Below are positions 8,724 to 18,839 of a stretch of 64,000 nt of DNA, in pieces (within the stretch, counting starts at the first letter, position 1; every line of letters begins with the position of its first letter). A program made the position numbers and the translations under genes. The DNA is from Pseudarthrobacter sp. BIM B-2242. Its GTDB lineage: Bacteria > Actinomycetota > Actinomycetes > Actinomycetales > Micrococcaceae. The notes beneath the pieces were generated by a model. The model ran no database searches. It was not told the DNA's origin and saw nothing but the letters and a program-made list of their open reading frames with translations. The stretch spans positions 1,612,001 to 1,676,000 of the forward strand of contig NZ_CP061721.1 in assembly GCF_014764445.1 (NCBI RefSeq), written 5' to 3'.

Positions 8724-8759
8724 TTGACTGTGGGGGAAAGTGGAGTAATGTGGAGGACA
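8724..8759 (+). promoter_or_regulatory. mraZ promoter with three MraZ boxes
   Basis: Three direct repeats GTGGGGGAAA, GTGGAGTAAT, GTGGAGGACA (8730-8759) have an exact 10-bp period, the known layout of MraZ operators (GTGGNG repeats). They overlap a plausible promoter: TTGACT at 8724-8729 and TAATGT at 8746-8751, spacing 16. MraZ binding here would block transcription of its own operon, the known mode in other bacteria. Confidence 0.75.
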
Positions 8760-8821
8760 TAAGAGGGTAGTTGCAACATTAGGGGATGTGCAGTTCCTGA
8801 CGGCAGACGGGCGGTGGGCCA

Positions 8822-9250
8822 GTGTTTCTGGGCACACACTCGCCACGTTTGGACGAAAAGGGCCGAATTATCCTCCCCGCAAAGTTCCGCGAGGAGCTTG
8901 CCGCCGGGCTGGTTCTTACAAGGGGCCAGGAGCGTTGTATCTACGTCTTCAGTGAGCAGGAATTTGCGAAGGTTCACGAGCAAATGCGGGAGGCGCCCAT
9001 CTCCTCCAAGCAGGCCCGTGACTACATTCGTGTCTTTCTCTCTGGAGCCTCGGACGAGGTACCTGACAAGCAGGGGCGCGTGACCATTCCGTTGGCGCTC
9101 CGGGAGTACGCAGGCCTCGGCAGGGAACTGGCCGTCATCGGCGCAGGAACCCGCGCCGAGATCTGGGATGCCCAAGCCTGGAACGAGTACCTGGCGGAGA
9201 AGGAAACTGCCTTCTCCGAGACTGACGACGCTATTCCGGGGATTCTGTGA
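8822..9250 (+). CDS. mraZ: Transcriptional regulator MraZ
   Basis: First gene of the division and cell-wall cluster; 142 residues, normal length. Two AbrB-like half-domains are visible: [23 protein letters not shown] at the N terminus (shown as the [13 protein letters not shown] core) and [16 protein letters not shown] in the second half. MraZ forms a ring-shaped oligomer that binds repeats in its own promoter; such repeats are present about 65-90 bp upstream. GTG start. Confidence 0.95.
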   Translation: MFLGTHSPRLDEKGRIILPAKFREELAAGLVLTRGQERCIYVFSEQEFAKVHEQMREAPISSKQARDYIRVFLSGASDEVPDKQGRVTIPLALREYAGLGRELAVIGAGTRAEIWDAQAWNEYLAEKETAFSETDDAIPGIL

Positions 9251-9414
9251 TCACCTGAACGGCGCAGAACACCGTTTCTTGAACCTGATCTCCAGCCGCC
9301 CATCGGACCGCCAACCTGACTCACTTCCCCGGAGTCAGGCAGGCAGCATGATAGGCGCGGATGGGGATCTGGCTTAAGAAGCACCCCACACCCGGCGAAT
9401 GAAAGGACGAAGGC

Positions 9415-10407
9415 ATGAATGACCACCCGAAGCCGACGTCCGAACGCCATGTGCCGGTCCTGAAGGACCGGTGCATCAATTTGTTGGCGCCCGGTTTTGA
9501 AGCCGCGCGGAGCCGGGGCGAGACGCCCATCGCCATTGACGCGACGCTCGGCATGGGCGGCCACTCGGAGGCCCTGCTGGAACGCTTCCCGGACCTGCAC
9601 CTGATCGGCATCGACCGCGACGAGGAAGCGCTGGCCCTGGCAGGGGAGCGGCTGGCCCGTTTCGCTGACCGGACCGACCTTGTGCACGCCGTCTACGACG
9701 AAATCGCCGACGTCCTGGCGGACCTGGGTGTCGGGGAAGTCCACGGCATCCTGATGGACCTTGGTGTCTCATCCCTTCAGCTGGACGAGCGGGAACGCGG
9801 CTTCGCCTACTCCTTTGATGCACCGCTGGATATGAGGATGGACACGAGCCGCGGGCAGACCGCGGCCGATGTGGTCAATAACTACAGCGAAGAAGACCTG
9901 GTCAGGATCATCCGGAAGTGGGGCGAAGAGAAGTTCGCCGGCCGGATCGCCAACAGGATCGTCGCAGCAAGGGCCGTGAAGCCCTTCACCACCACCGGGG
10001 AACTCGTGGAGCAGATCCGCTCGGTAGTGCCGGCGGCTGCTGCGAAATCCGGCGGGCACCCCGCGAAGCGGACTTTCCAGGCCCTGAGGATCGAAGTCAA
10101 CGAGGAACTGGAGGTGCTGGAACGGGCCGTTCCGGCAGCCGTGGACGCCCTCGCCCTGGGCGGACGCATTGTGGTGATGTCGTACCACTCCTTGGAGGAC
10201 AAAATCGTCAAGTCAGTATTCCAGGCCGGCTCCAAATCCTCAGCTCCACTCGGTTTCCCCGTGGAACTGGAGGAACATAAGGCCCCCCTCAAGACCCTGA
10301 CCAAGGGCACAGAGGTTCCCACCGCCGTCGAGATCGCCGAAAACCCCCGCGCTGCTTCCGCCAGGCTGCGCGCCGTGGAACGCATCAGAGCCAGGAGAGA
10401 AGCATGA
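9415..10407 (+). CDS. rsmH: 16S rRNA m4C1402 methyltransferase
   Basis: SAM-dependent N4-methylation of C1402 in 16S rRNA. The 330-residue protein carries the HVPVLKDR N terminus, the SAM-binding [10 protein letters not shown] motif (about 42-51), [10 protein letters not shown], and the family's [16 protein letters not shown] segment (here [12 protein letters not shown]). The stop overlaps the ftsL start by 4 bp (ATGA), so both are translated together. Second gene of the mraZ operon; a 164-bp gap precedes it. Confidence 0.95.
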   Translation: MNDHPKPTSERHVPVLKDRCINLLAPGFEAARSRGETPIAIDATLGMGGHSEALLERFPDLHLIGIDRDEEALALAGERLARFADRTDLVHAVYDEIADVLADLGVGEVHGILMDLGVSSLQLDERERGFAYSFDAPLDMRMDTSRGQTAADVVNNYSEEDLVRIIRKWGEEKFAGRIANRIVAARAVKPFTTTGELVEQIRSVVPAAAAKSGGHPAKRTFQALRIEVNEELEVLERAVPAAVDALALGGRIVVMSYHSLEDKIVKSVFQAGSKSSAPLGFPVELEEHKAPLKTLTKGTEVPTAVEIAENPRAASARLRAVERIRARREA

Positions 10408-11075
10408 GCACCGCCGCCGTCAAGAACTTCCCAGTCCTCTCCGGCAGCTCTGCCCCGGCGATCCGGACCAGCCCTTCCGGTCCGGGCCGGAAGGAACGGA
10501 CACCCCTGTCCGTGGTGCGCTCCGCGCCCAAAAAACGCCGCGCTCCTTTTGTGGTGATGTGCTTCGCGCTGCTCGCCGTCGCGCTGGTGGCGGTCCTGGT
10601 CCTCAACATCTCGGTGTCAACCTCCCAGTACCAGCTCGTGGAGCTGAGGGGTAAGCAGAGCACGCTGACCAAGGAGAACCAGGATCTGACGCAGCAGCTC
10701 CAGAACTTCGAAGCTCCCCAGAACCTGGCGGCCAAGGCAGCGGACCTGGGAATGGTGGCGTCCACAGTCAAGGGCCAGATCGACCTCTCCACCCTGACCG
10801 TTACCGGCAAGGCAACGCCGGCCGTCAAGGGCGGCTCAGCCGGCGCCGTCATCCCGGCTCCGGCCGTAGCCGGCGTGCTGACAGTCGTCCCGCCGCCCTC
10901 GGCGTCGGAGCCCCTGGTGAACCGCAAGCCGGCAGCAGAGGAACCGGCAGCGGCAGTGCCTGCACCGGCTGCCGCGCCGACAGCACCAGCCGCAGTACCC
11001 GCACCGCCGGTCCCCGCCGTCGAACTCCACGGCGGCTCTGTGCCGGCACCGGAACAAAAGGTGCCCGGGCAGTAA
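10404..11075 (+). CDS. ftsL: FtsL-like divisome membrane protein
   Basis: Small bitopic protein of 223 residues at the usual ftsL position between rsmH and ftsI. A basic cytoplasmic N terminus (about 1-48) is followed by one membrane helix (about 50-72), then a leucine/glutamine-rich stretch that fits a coiled coil (about 75-125). The rest is an Ala/Pro-rich tail, common in actinobacteria. FtsL acts with FtsB and FtsQ to activate FtsW/FtsI. Family sequence conservation is low, so the call rests on position and topology. Confidence 0.8.
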   Translation: MSTAAVKNFPVLSGSSAPAIRTSPSGPGRKERTPLSVVRSAPKKRRAPFVVMCFALLAVALVAVLVLNISVSTSQYQLVELRGKQSTLTKENQDLTQQLQNFEAPQNLAAKAADLGMVASTVKGQIDLSTLTVTGKATPAVKGGSAGAVIPAPAVAGVLTVVPPPSASEPLVNRKPAAEEPAAAVPAPAAAPTAPAAVPAPPVPAVELHGGSVPAPEQKVPGQ

Positions 11076-11170
11076 CTGACAGCCGCTGAAAAGCAGCCGG
11101 TCAGGCACCATCGCCAGGCGACCAGCCAGGCATAACACCAGGCAACAAGGCGAGCAGCAAGGAAGTTACG

Positions 11171-12973
11171 GTGGCGCAGAAGACCGGCAAGGCAAAAGGC
11201 GGCAGCGTGCCCAACGCCACCAAGCGGCTGCGCCTCGGCCTGGGCATCATGCTGACGCTGCTCCTGGTGGTGGGCGGCAAGCTCTTTATGGTCCAGGGCC
11301 TTGACGTCGGCGGCATGGCTGCGGCTGCCCTCGACTACCGAATGCGCGAGACCACCCTGCCCGCCGAACGCGGCAGCATCGTGGACGCCAACGGCACCGT
11401 ACTGGCCAACAGCGTGATCCGGTACAACGTGGTGGTGGACCAGACCGTCAACACCAAGACCGGGACATTCAAGCGGCTGGCCAAAGTCGACGGCAAGGAC
11501 AAGCTCGTGGACGTCAGCCGGGAGCAGGGCCTCAAAGAACTGGCCCTGGTCCTCGGAATGAGCCAGGACGCCATCCGCGAAGCTGTTACGGGTGAATCGC
11601 GCTACTACATCGTTGCGAAGGACCTGAAGCCGGACGTCGAGGACAGGGTCTCGAAACTCAGCATCCCCGGCGTAGATACGGTGGGCGTCAGCAAACGCGT
11701 TTACCCGAACGGTTCAGTAGCAGGCGGAATCATCGGCTTCCTGCAGGACGGCAATACGGGGCAGGCCGGCATCGAGCAGACCCAGGACGGGCTGCTGCGG
11801 GGCAAAGACGGCAGGCGGCTCTTCGAAATTGGCGCAGACGGCCTACGAATCCCGGTCGGTGTGGATGAACTGACACCGCCTGAGGACGGCAAGGACGTCA
11901 AGCTCACGCTGAACTCGGACCTCCAGTACTTTGCCCAGCAGGCCATCCAGAGTTCCACCGACGCCCAGGGCGCCGAATGGGGCGTCATCATTGTGATGGA
12001 CGCCAAAACGGGGAACCTCGTGGCCATGGCAGACTCCAATGCCCCGGATCCGAATGATCCCGGCAGGGTGGCAGCCAAGGACAGGGGCGTCCGCTCTGTG
12101 ACCGCTGCCTACGAACCTGGCTCCGTTCAGAAGATGATGACGGCCGCGGCACTCATTGAGGAGGGCAAGTCCAGCCCGCTGGATACTTTCACCCTGGGGC
12201 CCAGCTACACCGTTGACGGCCAGACCTTCACCGACGCCTTTACGCACGGCACCGAAGAGCGGACGCTCGCCGGCATCCTGGGGTGGTCCATGAACACGGG
12301 CACGGTGGCCGCGGGCTCCCGGCTGACTCCGCAGCAGCGCTATGACTGGCTGCGGAAGTTCGGCATCGGCGAGGCACCGGACATCGGACTTCCCGCAACT
12401 GCCTCCGGGATCCTCGCGCCGGCGGACCAGTGGGACAGCCGCCAGCAGTACACGGTGCTGTTCGGCCAGGGTGTGTCCCAGTCCACCCTGCAAACGGTCC
12501 GCGCTTTCCAATCGATCGCCAATAACGGCGTGATGCTCCAGCCCCGCCTGATTGACTCCTACATCGCGGCGGACGGGACCGAAGAGAAGGTGGCGCCGCA
12601 GCCGTCCCGGCAGGTAGTGTCCGACAACACCGCGCAGCAGGTCCAGGACATCCTCGAGAGCGCGGTGACCGAGGGACAGATCAAGGACGCGGCGATCGAC
12701 GGATACCGTGTGGGGGCCAAGACCGGAACCTCTGAATCCCCGTGTGATGACGGGAAGTCAGGATTCTGCGGCTATACCGCTTCCATTGTGGGAATGGCAC
12801 CGATGGACGATCCCCGGTTTATTGTTGAGGTGGTGCTGCAGCGTCCCAAGGGCAATATCTACGGCATCACCCAGGGGCCTGTGTTCCGCTCGGTCATGAG
12901 CCAGGCACTGCGCACCTACAACGTCCAGCCGTCCACGGGCGAACCGGCCCGGCTGCCGCAGTACGCCAAGTAG
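11171..12973 (+). CDS. ftsI: Septal peptidoglycan transpeptidase FtsI (class B PBP)
   Basis: Monofunctional transpeptidase that cross-links septal peptidoglycan with FtsW. 600 residues: short cytoplasmic tail, one membrane anchor (about 22-40), the PAERGSIVDANG dimerisation-domain motif, and a transpeptidase domain with S318-V-Q-K321 (nucleophile in GSVQK), S373-M-N375 and K517-T-G519. The GTG start has an AAGGAAG site upstream. A 95-bp gap separates it from ftsL, so it may have an additional promoter. Confidence 0.95.
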   Translation: MAQKTGKAKGGSVPNATKRLRLGLGIMLTLLLVVGGKLFMVQGLDVGGMAAAALDYRMRETTLPAERGSIVDANGTVLANSVIRYNVVVDQTVNTKTGTFKRLAKVDGKDKLVDVSREQGLKELALVLGMSQDAIREAVTGESRYYIVAKDLKPDVEDRVSKLSIPGVDTVGVSKRVYPNGSVAGGIIGFLQDGNTGQAGIEQTQDGLLRGKDGRRLFEIGADGLRIPVGVDELTPPEDGKDVKLTLNSDLQYFAQQAIQSSTDAQGAEWGVIIVMDAKTGNLVAMADSNAPDPNDPGRVAAKDRGVRSVTAAYEPGSVQKMMTAAALIEEGKSSPLDTFTLGPSYTVDGQTFTDAFTHGTEERTLAGILGWSMNTGTVAAGSRLTPQQRYDWLRKFGIGEAPDIGLPATASGILAPADQWDSRQQYTVLFGQGVSQSTLQTVRAFQSIANNGVMLQPRLIDSYIAADGTEEKVAPQPSRQVVSDNTAQQVQDILESAVTEGQIKDAAIDGYRVGAKTGTSESPCDDGKSGFCGYTASIVGMAPMDDPRFIVEVVLQRPKGNIYGITQGPVFRSVMSQALRTYNVQPSTGEPARLPQYAK

Positions 12974-13058
12974 CACCAAGCCAGGCAGCAGCATTTTCAC
13001 CGCCCGCACCGGGATACATTTCGCGCGGGCATGACCACCAGCACCATCGGAGATCCTT

Positions 13059-14699
13059 TTGTCAGAGCAGAACGCACCAGGCAGTCATAGCGGGCCGGCG
13101 GGGGCGCCTCCCGCATCGGGGTTCAGGCCCGCCTCAGTCGCCGCGGTCCGGCTGGACAGCATCGGGGAAGCCATTGGCATCCCGGTTCCTGGAAGCTCCG
13201 CGGAGATCGGTGTGACGGGGATTTCGCTGAATTCGCGGACTGTGGAACGCGGCGACCTGTATGTTGCCCTGCCGGGCGCTGCCCGCCATGGCGCTGACTT
13301 CGTCGCCCAGGCAGTCGACAGGGGAGCCGTTGCTGTCCTGACCGACGACGCCGGGGCGCGGCTCCTGGCGCTGTCAGCGGACACCGCGGTCCCCGTCCTG
13401 GTAGTGGACGGGCCACGCAACGTGGTGGGGCCCCTGTCCGCCATGATCTACCGCAGCCAGCCGGCTCCCGGCCAGCCGCCGCGCCTTTTCGGCGTGACAG
13501 GGACGAACGGCAAGACCACCACCACCTACTTCATCAACTCCCTGCTCCGGGCCCTGGGGCAACGGACCGGCCTGATCGGCACCATCGAAATCCTCGCCGG
13601 CGGTGAGCCCATCCCCAGTCTCCTGACCACGCCCGAATCAACGGACGTCCACGCCCTGCTCGCACTTATGCGGGAGCGGGGACTGGACGCAGCGTCCATG
13701 GAAGTGTCCTCCCACGCAGTTTCCTTCCAGCGTGTTGACGGGGTGGTCTTCGACGTCGCCGGGTTCACCAACCTGACCCAGGACCACCTTGACCTGCACG
13801 GGACCATGGAAGAGTACTTCGCCACCAAGGCCGACCTGTTCACGTCCCGCCGCGCCCGGGCGGCCGCCATAACGGTCGACGACGAATGGGGCCGCAGGCT
13901 CGCGGCCACGGCAGGGATACCGGTCACCACCCTCGCGACGTCATTGGCAGCAGGTGCGGCGGACTGGACCGTCACCGCTACCGCGCCGCGCGGCCTGGGG
14001 ACGGAGTTCACCCTGGCCGGGCCCGATGGCGCCGCCCTGCACGCGCACACCGGCCTGCCCGGTGCCTTCAACGTGGCCAACGCGGCGCTGGCCATCGTGA
14101 TGGTCCTGGCCGGCGGAGCGGACGCCGCGGCCGTGCAGGCCGCCCTGACAGAGCATGACCCCTTTACGGTGGCCGTCCCCGGCCGCATGCAGCTCGTCGC
14201 GGAGGAACCGGCCGCCGTCGTCGATTTCGCCCACAACACCGACGCCCTGGCGCGGGCGATTGAGGCCGTCCGGTCTCCAGCCGAAGGGTCCCGCGTGATT
14301 GTTGTTTTCGGTGCCACCGGGCAGCGTGACCAGGGCAAACGCCCGGCCATGGGAGCAATCGCCGCCCGACTCGCCGATGTTGTCATTGTCACCGATGACG
14401 ACCCCCATGATGAGGACGCGGCAGCCATCCGGGCGGATGTGCTGACGGGCGCCCGGGCCGCGCAGGAACAGGACGCGCTTGACTGCGTTATCGAGGAAAT
14501 TTATCCCAGGGACGCCGCCATCCAGCGGGCTGCTGAGCTGGCCCGCCCGCAGGACACCATCCTGGTTGCCGGCCGCGGGCACGAAGTGTGGCAGGAGGTC
14601 AAGGGAGTCAACCTTGCCCTGGACGACCGGGTGGAACTCCGGAACGCCTTGACAGCCAGGGGATTCAACGTTCTCCAAGACGACCGGATAGAGTCCTAG
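13059..14699 (+). CDS. murE: UDP-MurNAc-dipeptide--L-amino acid ligase MurE (likely L-lysine)
   Basis: Cytoplasmic Mur ligase of 546 residues that adds the third residue of the stem peptide. The ATP-binding [13 protein letters not shown] segment is typical. The substrate-selecting position reads TDDDPHDED (DDPH, residues 447-450) instead of the DNPR of meso-DAP enzymes; Lys enzymes lack that Arg. This fits Arthrobacter-type L-Lys peptidoglycan, by inference. Translation probably starts at TTG with a GGAGA site; no ATG or GTG is suitably placed. Confidence 0.92.
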   Translation: MSEQNAPGSHSGPAGAPPASGFRPASVAAVRLDSIGEAIGIPVPGSSAEIGVTGISLNSRTVERGDLYVALPGAARHGADFVAQAVDRGAVAVLTDDAGARLLALSADTAVPVLVVDGPRNVVGPLSAMIYRSQPAPGQPPRLFGVTGTNGKTTTTYFINSLLRALGQRTGLIGTIEILAGGEPIPSLLTTPESTDVHALLALMRERGLDAASMEVSSHAVSFQRVDGVVFDVAGFTNLTQDHLDLHGTMEEYFATKADLFTSRRARAAAITVDDEWGRRLAATAGIPVTTLATSLAAGAADWTVTATAPRGLGTEFTLAGPDGAALHAHTGLPGAFNVANAALAIVMVLAGGADAAAVQAALTEHDPFTVAVPGRMQLVAEEPAAVVDFAHNTDALARAIEAVRSPAEGSRVIVVFGATGQRDQGKRPAMGAIAARLADVVIVTDDDPHDEDAAAIRADVLTGARAAQEQDALDCVIEEIYPRDAAIQRAAELARPQDTILVAGRGHEVWQEVKGVNLALDDRVELRNALTARGFNVLQDDRIES

Positions 14700-14705
14700 A
14701 CCGAG

Positions 14706-16172
14706 ATGATTGCACTTACTGCGGCGGAAATCGCCGAAATCACAGACGGCCGCCTGGACGCCGATCCGGGGATCACCCCGGGCTCGGTGGTCACGGATTC
14801 ACGCGAAGCCGCTCCCGGCTCCCTTTACGTTGCGAAACCGGGCGAGCTGGCGGACGGCCACGACTTTGTCGACGCCGCCTTCCGCCAGGGTGCAGTCCTT
14901 GTCCTGGCGGAGCGCCCCGTCACCGGCCCGGACGGTGCCAACTATCCCGCCGTCGTGGTCGAGGACGCAGTGCTGGCCATGGGTGCGCTGGCCGCCGAAT
15001 CAGTCCGCCGGATCCGGGCGGCCCGCGAAGCTGCCGGCGAATCCCTGACGGTCATCGGCATCACGGGTTCGGCCGGAAAGACCACCACCAAGGACCTCCT
15101 CGCGGGGATCCTTACAGCGCAGGGCACAACAGTTGCCCCGCAAGGTTCCTACAACGGCGAGGTGGGCGTGCCCCTCACCGTCTTCCGGGCCGACACCGGG
15201 ACCCGGTACCTTGTCATCGAAATGGGTGCCACGGGCGTCGGGCATATCCGCTACCTCGCCGACATGGTCCAGCCCGACGTCGGCGTTGTCCTTGGCGTGG
15301 GCACAGCGCACGCGGGAGAGTTCGGCGGCGTCGAAAACATTGTCCAGGCCAAGGGCGAGCTGGTGGAGGCCCTTGCTCCGGGCGGCACCGCCATCCTGAA
15401 CCTCGACGACGACCGCGTTGCCGGCATGCGCGCCCGCACCCGCGCCGCCGTGCTCGGGTTCTCAGCCGAAGACCGCCATGACGCCGCCGTGCGGGCTGAC
15501 AAGCCGGACACTAATCCTGCCGGCAATCCGGAATTCGATCTCGTCCTTCCCGGCACTGACGCCGGGCTGCACGTCACCAGCCGGCTCATTGGCGCCCACC
15601 ACACGGTAAACCTCCTGGCAGCGGCAGCGGCCGCGCACGCGGCCGGCGTGCCGGCGGCAGAGATCGCGGAGTCCCTCAGCAACCAGTCGGCGGCCAGCCG
15701 ATGGCGCATGGAACGCACGGAACGCGCCGACGGCGTCACGGTCATCAATGACGCCTACAACGCCAATCCTGAGTCCATGCGCGCTGCCCTGCGCACGCTA
15801 GCCGACCTCGGCCGCGGCCGCCGCACGTGGGCAGTCCTGGGCGCCATGCTGGAACTGGGACCTGATTCGATCCGGGAACACACTGCGGTGGGCTCCCAAG
15901 TGGTGCGCCTGAACATTTCACGGCTGGTGGTTGTCGGCCGTGAGGCGCGGTCCCTGTATGTTTCTGCCGTCCAGGAGGGCTCCTGGGGCGATGAATGTGT
16001 CTTTGCCGAAACACTGGAGGATGCCTACGCCTTCCTCGACGCGGAGCTTGAACCCGGTGACCTGGTGCTCTTCAAGTCCTCCAACAGCGTGGGGCTGCGC
16101 CATTTGGGCGATCGGATAGCATTACCCCCACAATCCCCGGAACCTGCCAATGAAAGGAGCGGACTGCTGTGA
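14706..16172 (+). CDS. murF: UDP-MurNAc-tripeptide--D-Ala-D-Ala ligase MurF
   Basis: Adds D-Ala-D-Ala to the UDP-MurNAc-tripeptide. 488 residues with the ATP-binding [17 protein letters not shown] segment, the [12 protein letters not shown] motif and the central [11 protein letters not shown] motif of MurF. It starts 6 bp after murE and overlaps mraY by 4 bp (GTGA), so it is inside one operon. No separate promoter is visible. Confidence 0.96.
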   Translation: MIALTAAEIAEITDGRLDADPGITPGSVVTDSREAAPGSLYVAKPGELADGHDFVDAAFRQGAVLVLAERPVTGPDGANYPAVVVEDAVLAMGALAAESVRRIRAAREAAGESLTVIGITGSAGKTTTKDLLAGILTAQGTTVAPQGSYNGEVGVPLTVFRADTGTRYLVIEMGATGVGHIRYLADMVQPDVGVVLGVGTAHAGEFGGVENIVQAKGELVEALAPGGTAILNLDDDRVAGMRARTRAAVLGFSAEDRHDAAVRADKPDTNPAGNPEFDLVLPGTDAGLHVTSRLIGAHHTVNLLAAAAAAHAAGVPAAEIAESLSNQSAASRWRMERTERADGVTVINDAYNANPESMRAALRTLADLGRGRRTWAVLGAMLELGPDSIREHTAVGSQVVRLNISRLVVVGREARSLYVSAVQEGSWGDECVFAETLEDAYAFLDAELEPGDLVLFKSSNSVGLRHLGDRIALPPQSPEPANERSGLL

Positions 16173-17278
16173 TTGCACTCCTTATCGGCGCCGGACTTGC
16201 CCTGCTGTTCGCCTTGGTGGGAACCCCGCTGTTTATCCGCCTGCTCGTCCGCAAGAGCTACGGACAGTTCATCCGCGACGACGGACCCACCTCACACCAC
16301 ACCAAACGCGGCACCCCCACCATGGGCGGAACCGTTGTGGTGGGCGCAGTCCTGCTCAGCTACGGACTGACCCACCTCATCATGTGGATGATGAATCCGG
16401 CCTCGGCGGGACCCTCGGCGTCGGCCCTGATCCTGCTCTTCCTCATGGTCGGCATGGGGCTGGTCGGCTTCCTCGACGACTTCATCAAGATCTCCCGCCA
16501 ACGGAGCCTGGGACTGGACGCGAAAGCCAAACTCATCCTCCAGGCCGCTGTCGGCATCGGCTTCGCCGTCCTGGCACTGAACTTTCCCGACCCCGACGGG
16601 CTCACTCCGGCCTCAACCAAAATCTCCCTGGTCCGTGACATTCCCTGGCTGGACCTGGCCTTTGGCGGCACCATAGTTGGCGCCATTCTGTTTGTCCTGT
16701 GGTCCAACCTGATTGTCACAGCGGCAACCAACGGCGTGAACCTGACGGACGGTCTCGACGGGCTCGCGGCCGGTGCCTCGGTAATGGTCTTCGGCGCCTA
16801 CACGCTCATGGGAATCTGGCAGAACAACCAGGCCTGTGGCTCTCCCCGGCAGGCCGGCAGCGGCTGTTACAGCGTCCGTGACCCCCTGGACCTGGCGCTC
16901 CTGGCCGCCATCCTGAGCGCGGCACTGGTGGGCTTCCTCTGGTGGAACACCTCGCCGGCCAAGATCTTTATGGGTGACACCGGCTCCCTTGCCATCGGCG
17001 GCGCCATTGCCGGCTTCGCCATCCTGTCCCGCACCGAACTCCTCCTGGGCATCATCGGCGGCCTGTTTGTCCTGATTACCCTGTCTGTCATCATCCAGGT
17101 GGGTTACTTCAAGATCACCGGCGGCAAACGCGTTTTCAAGATGGCGCCGCTGCAGCACCACTTCGAACTCAAGGGCTGGGCCGAAGTCACAGTCGTTGTC
17201 CGCTTCTGGATCCTGGGCGGGCTCTTCGTAGCCGTTGGCCTCGGTGTCTTCTACGCTGAATGGGTTGTGCTCTTGTGA
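16169..17278 (+). CDS. mraY: Phospho-MurNAc-pentapeptide transferase MraY
   Basis: Integral membrane enzyme making lipid I from UDP-MurNAc-pentapeptide and undecaprenyl phosphate. 369 residues with about ten hydrophobic helices. Recognised motifs: GTPTMGG (about 48-54), FLDDFIK with the active-site Asp pair, [20 protein letters not shown], and the [11 protein letters not shown] loop near the C terminus. GTG start, 4-bp overlap with murF; its stop overlaps the murD start. Confidence 0.97.
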   Translation: MIALLIGAGLALLFALVGTPLFIRLLVRKSYGQFIRDDGPTSHHTKRGTPTMGGTVVVGAVLLSYGLTHLIMWMMNPASAGPSASALILLFLMVGMGLVGFLDDFIKISRQRSLGLDAKAKLILQAAVGIGFAVLALNFPDPDGLTPASTKISLVRDIPWLDLAFGGTIVGAILFVLWSNLIVTAATNGVNLTDGLDGLAAGASVMVFGAYTLMGIWQNNQACGSPRQAGSGCYSVRDPLDLALLAAILSAALVGFLWWNTSPAKIFMGDTGSLAIGGAIAGFAILSRTELLLGIIGGLFVLITLSVIIQVGYFKITGGKRVFKMAPLQHHFELKGWAEVTVVVRFWILGGLFVAVGLGVFYAEWVVLL

Positions 17279-18837
17279 CCGTTTCCCCCCGCCTGCAGAA
17301 CCTTGTTACCTGGGACTCCGACTGGGCCGGCCTGCGTGTTGTGGTCACCGGGATCGGCGTGTCCGGCTTCGCCGCGGCCGACACCCTGATCGAACTCGGC
17401 GCCCGGGTGGTGGTGGTGGATGCCGCCACCACCGACACCGCCCGGGCCCAGGCCGACACCCTGAAGATTGTCGGCGCCGCGGACGTCCTCCTTGGCGAAG
17501 AAGCCGTCAGCCGGATCCCCAAAGTGGACGGCAGCTACCCCGACGTGATCGTGACCTCGCCGGGCTGGCGCCCGGACCAGGCGCTCCTCGCCGCTGCAGC
17601 ACGCGCACACATTCCGGTGTGGGGCGACGTCGAACTCGCCTGGCGCGTGCGCGTCAGGGAAGGCCACAAGACGGCTGACTGGCTGACCATCACCGGCACC
17701 AACGGCAAGACCACCACGGTGGGCCTGACAGCGTCGATGCTTCAGGCAGCCGGCCTGAAGGCCATTGCCGTCGGCAATGTGGGCACCCCCATCCTTGACG
17801 CCCTCCGCGATCCCGTTGAGTACGACGTCTTTGCTGTCGAGCTCTCCAGCTTCCAGCTGCACTGGGCTGAATCGTTGTCTCCGGTGGCCAGTGTCTGCCT
17901 CAACGTCGCCGAGGACCATGTTGACTGGCACGGCTCCTACAACTCCTACCTGGCCGACAAGGCGAAGGTCTACGCGCGGACCCAAAAGGCCTGCATCTTC
18001 AACGCCGAGCAGATCGAAACCGAACGGATGGTGGAAGACGCCGACGTCGTGGAGGGCTGCCGGGCCGTCGGTTTCACCACGGTCACCCCGGCCATCAGCA
18101 TGCTGGGCGTGGTGGAAGGCCTCCTGGTGGACCGTGCCTTCATCGAACAGCGCAAGGACAGTGCTGCCGAGCTGGCCTCGTTGACTGACCTGGGGCAGTT
18201 TGCGCCCCGCCACATGGTTGCCAACGCCCTCGCAGCGGCAGCCCTGGTCCGCGCCTACGGTGTGGACGCCCAGGCCGTGCGCCGCGGCATCCAGGACTAC
18301 GTGCCGGGCAACCACCGCATCCAGACGGTCGCCCATCACAACGGTATTCTCTGGATCAACGATTCCAAGGCCACCAACCCGCACGCCGCAGCAGCATCCC
18401 TGGCCGCCTTCAAGAACGTCATCTGGATCGCCGGGGGACTCTCCAAAGGCGTCAGCTATGACGACCTGGTCCGGGACCAGGCTGCCCGGCTGAAGGCCGT
18501 GGTACTCATCGGCGTCGACACCGCTCCGCTGGCCGAGGCCCTGCAGCGACACGCACCGGATGTCCCCGTGATCACCACCCCGGCGGGCGACACTGAAAAT
18601 ATGCAGACTGCCGCAACGGGCGGAGACATCGCGGCCAAATCTCCGGTTTCCGGGACAGGCGTGATGTCCAGGGCCGTTGCGTCAGCGGCGCAGCTGGCCG
18701 CATCAGGTGACACCGTCCTGATGGCACCGGCAGCTGCTTCCATGGATCAGTTCTCTTCCTACGCTCACCGCGGCAACGCCTTTATCGAAGCTGTCCGCGA
18801 GCTGGTGGAAGGGCAGGCCCAGACCGGCGAGGAGTAA
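17275..18837 (+). CDS. murD: UDP-MurNAc-L-Ala--D-Glu ligase MurD
   Basis: Adds D-glutamate to UDP-MurNAc-L-Ala. About 520 residues: N-terminal Rossmann-like UDP domain ([16 protein letters not shown]), ATP-binding [20 protein letters not shown], and [11 protein letters not shown] in the C-terminal part. The start is set at the GTG at 17275, which overlaps the mraY stop as GTGA; the ATG at 17260 would give a 19-bp overlap and five extra residues. Confidence 0.95.
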   Translation: MTVSPRLQNLVTWDSDWAGLRVVVTGIGVSGFAAADTLIELGARVVVVDAATTDTARAQADTLKIVGAADVLLGEEAVSRIPKVDGSYPDVIVTSPGWRPDQALLAAAARAHIPVWGDVELAWRVRVREGHKTADWLTITGTNGKTTTVGLTASMLQAAGLKAIAVGNVGTPILDALRDPVEYDVFAVELSSFQLHWAESLSPVASVCLNVAEDHVDWHGSYNSYLADKAKVYARTQKACIFNAEQIETERMVEDADVVEGCRAVGFTTVTPAISMLGVVEGLLVDRAFIEQRKDSAAELASLTDLGQFAPRHMVANALAAAALVRAYGVDAQAVRRGIQDYVPGNHRIQTVAHHNGILWINDSKATNPHAAAASLAAFKNVIWIAGGLSKGVSYDDLVRDQAARLKAVVLIGVDTAPLAEALQRHAPDVPVITTPAGDTENMQTAATGGDIAAKSPVSGTGVMSRAVASAAQLAASGDTVLMAPAAASMDQFSSYAHRGNAFIEAVRELVEGQAQTGEE

Positions 18838-18839
18838 CA

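Noticed and set aside
8480..8770. 96-codon frame before mraZ
   Set aside because: It runs through a terminator and the MraZ operator and is Arg/Gly/Ala-rich by base composition only.
11076..11170. CCAGGC-rich stretch before ftsI as a regulatory repeat
   Set aside because: The spacing is irregular and similar words are common in this GC-rich genome.
17251..18552. 433-codon open frame opposite murD
   Set aside because: It is a shadow of the high-GC murD codons on the other strand, with no motif, start signal or family pattern.
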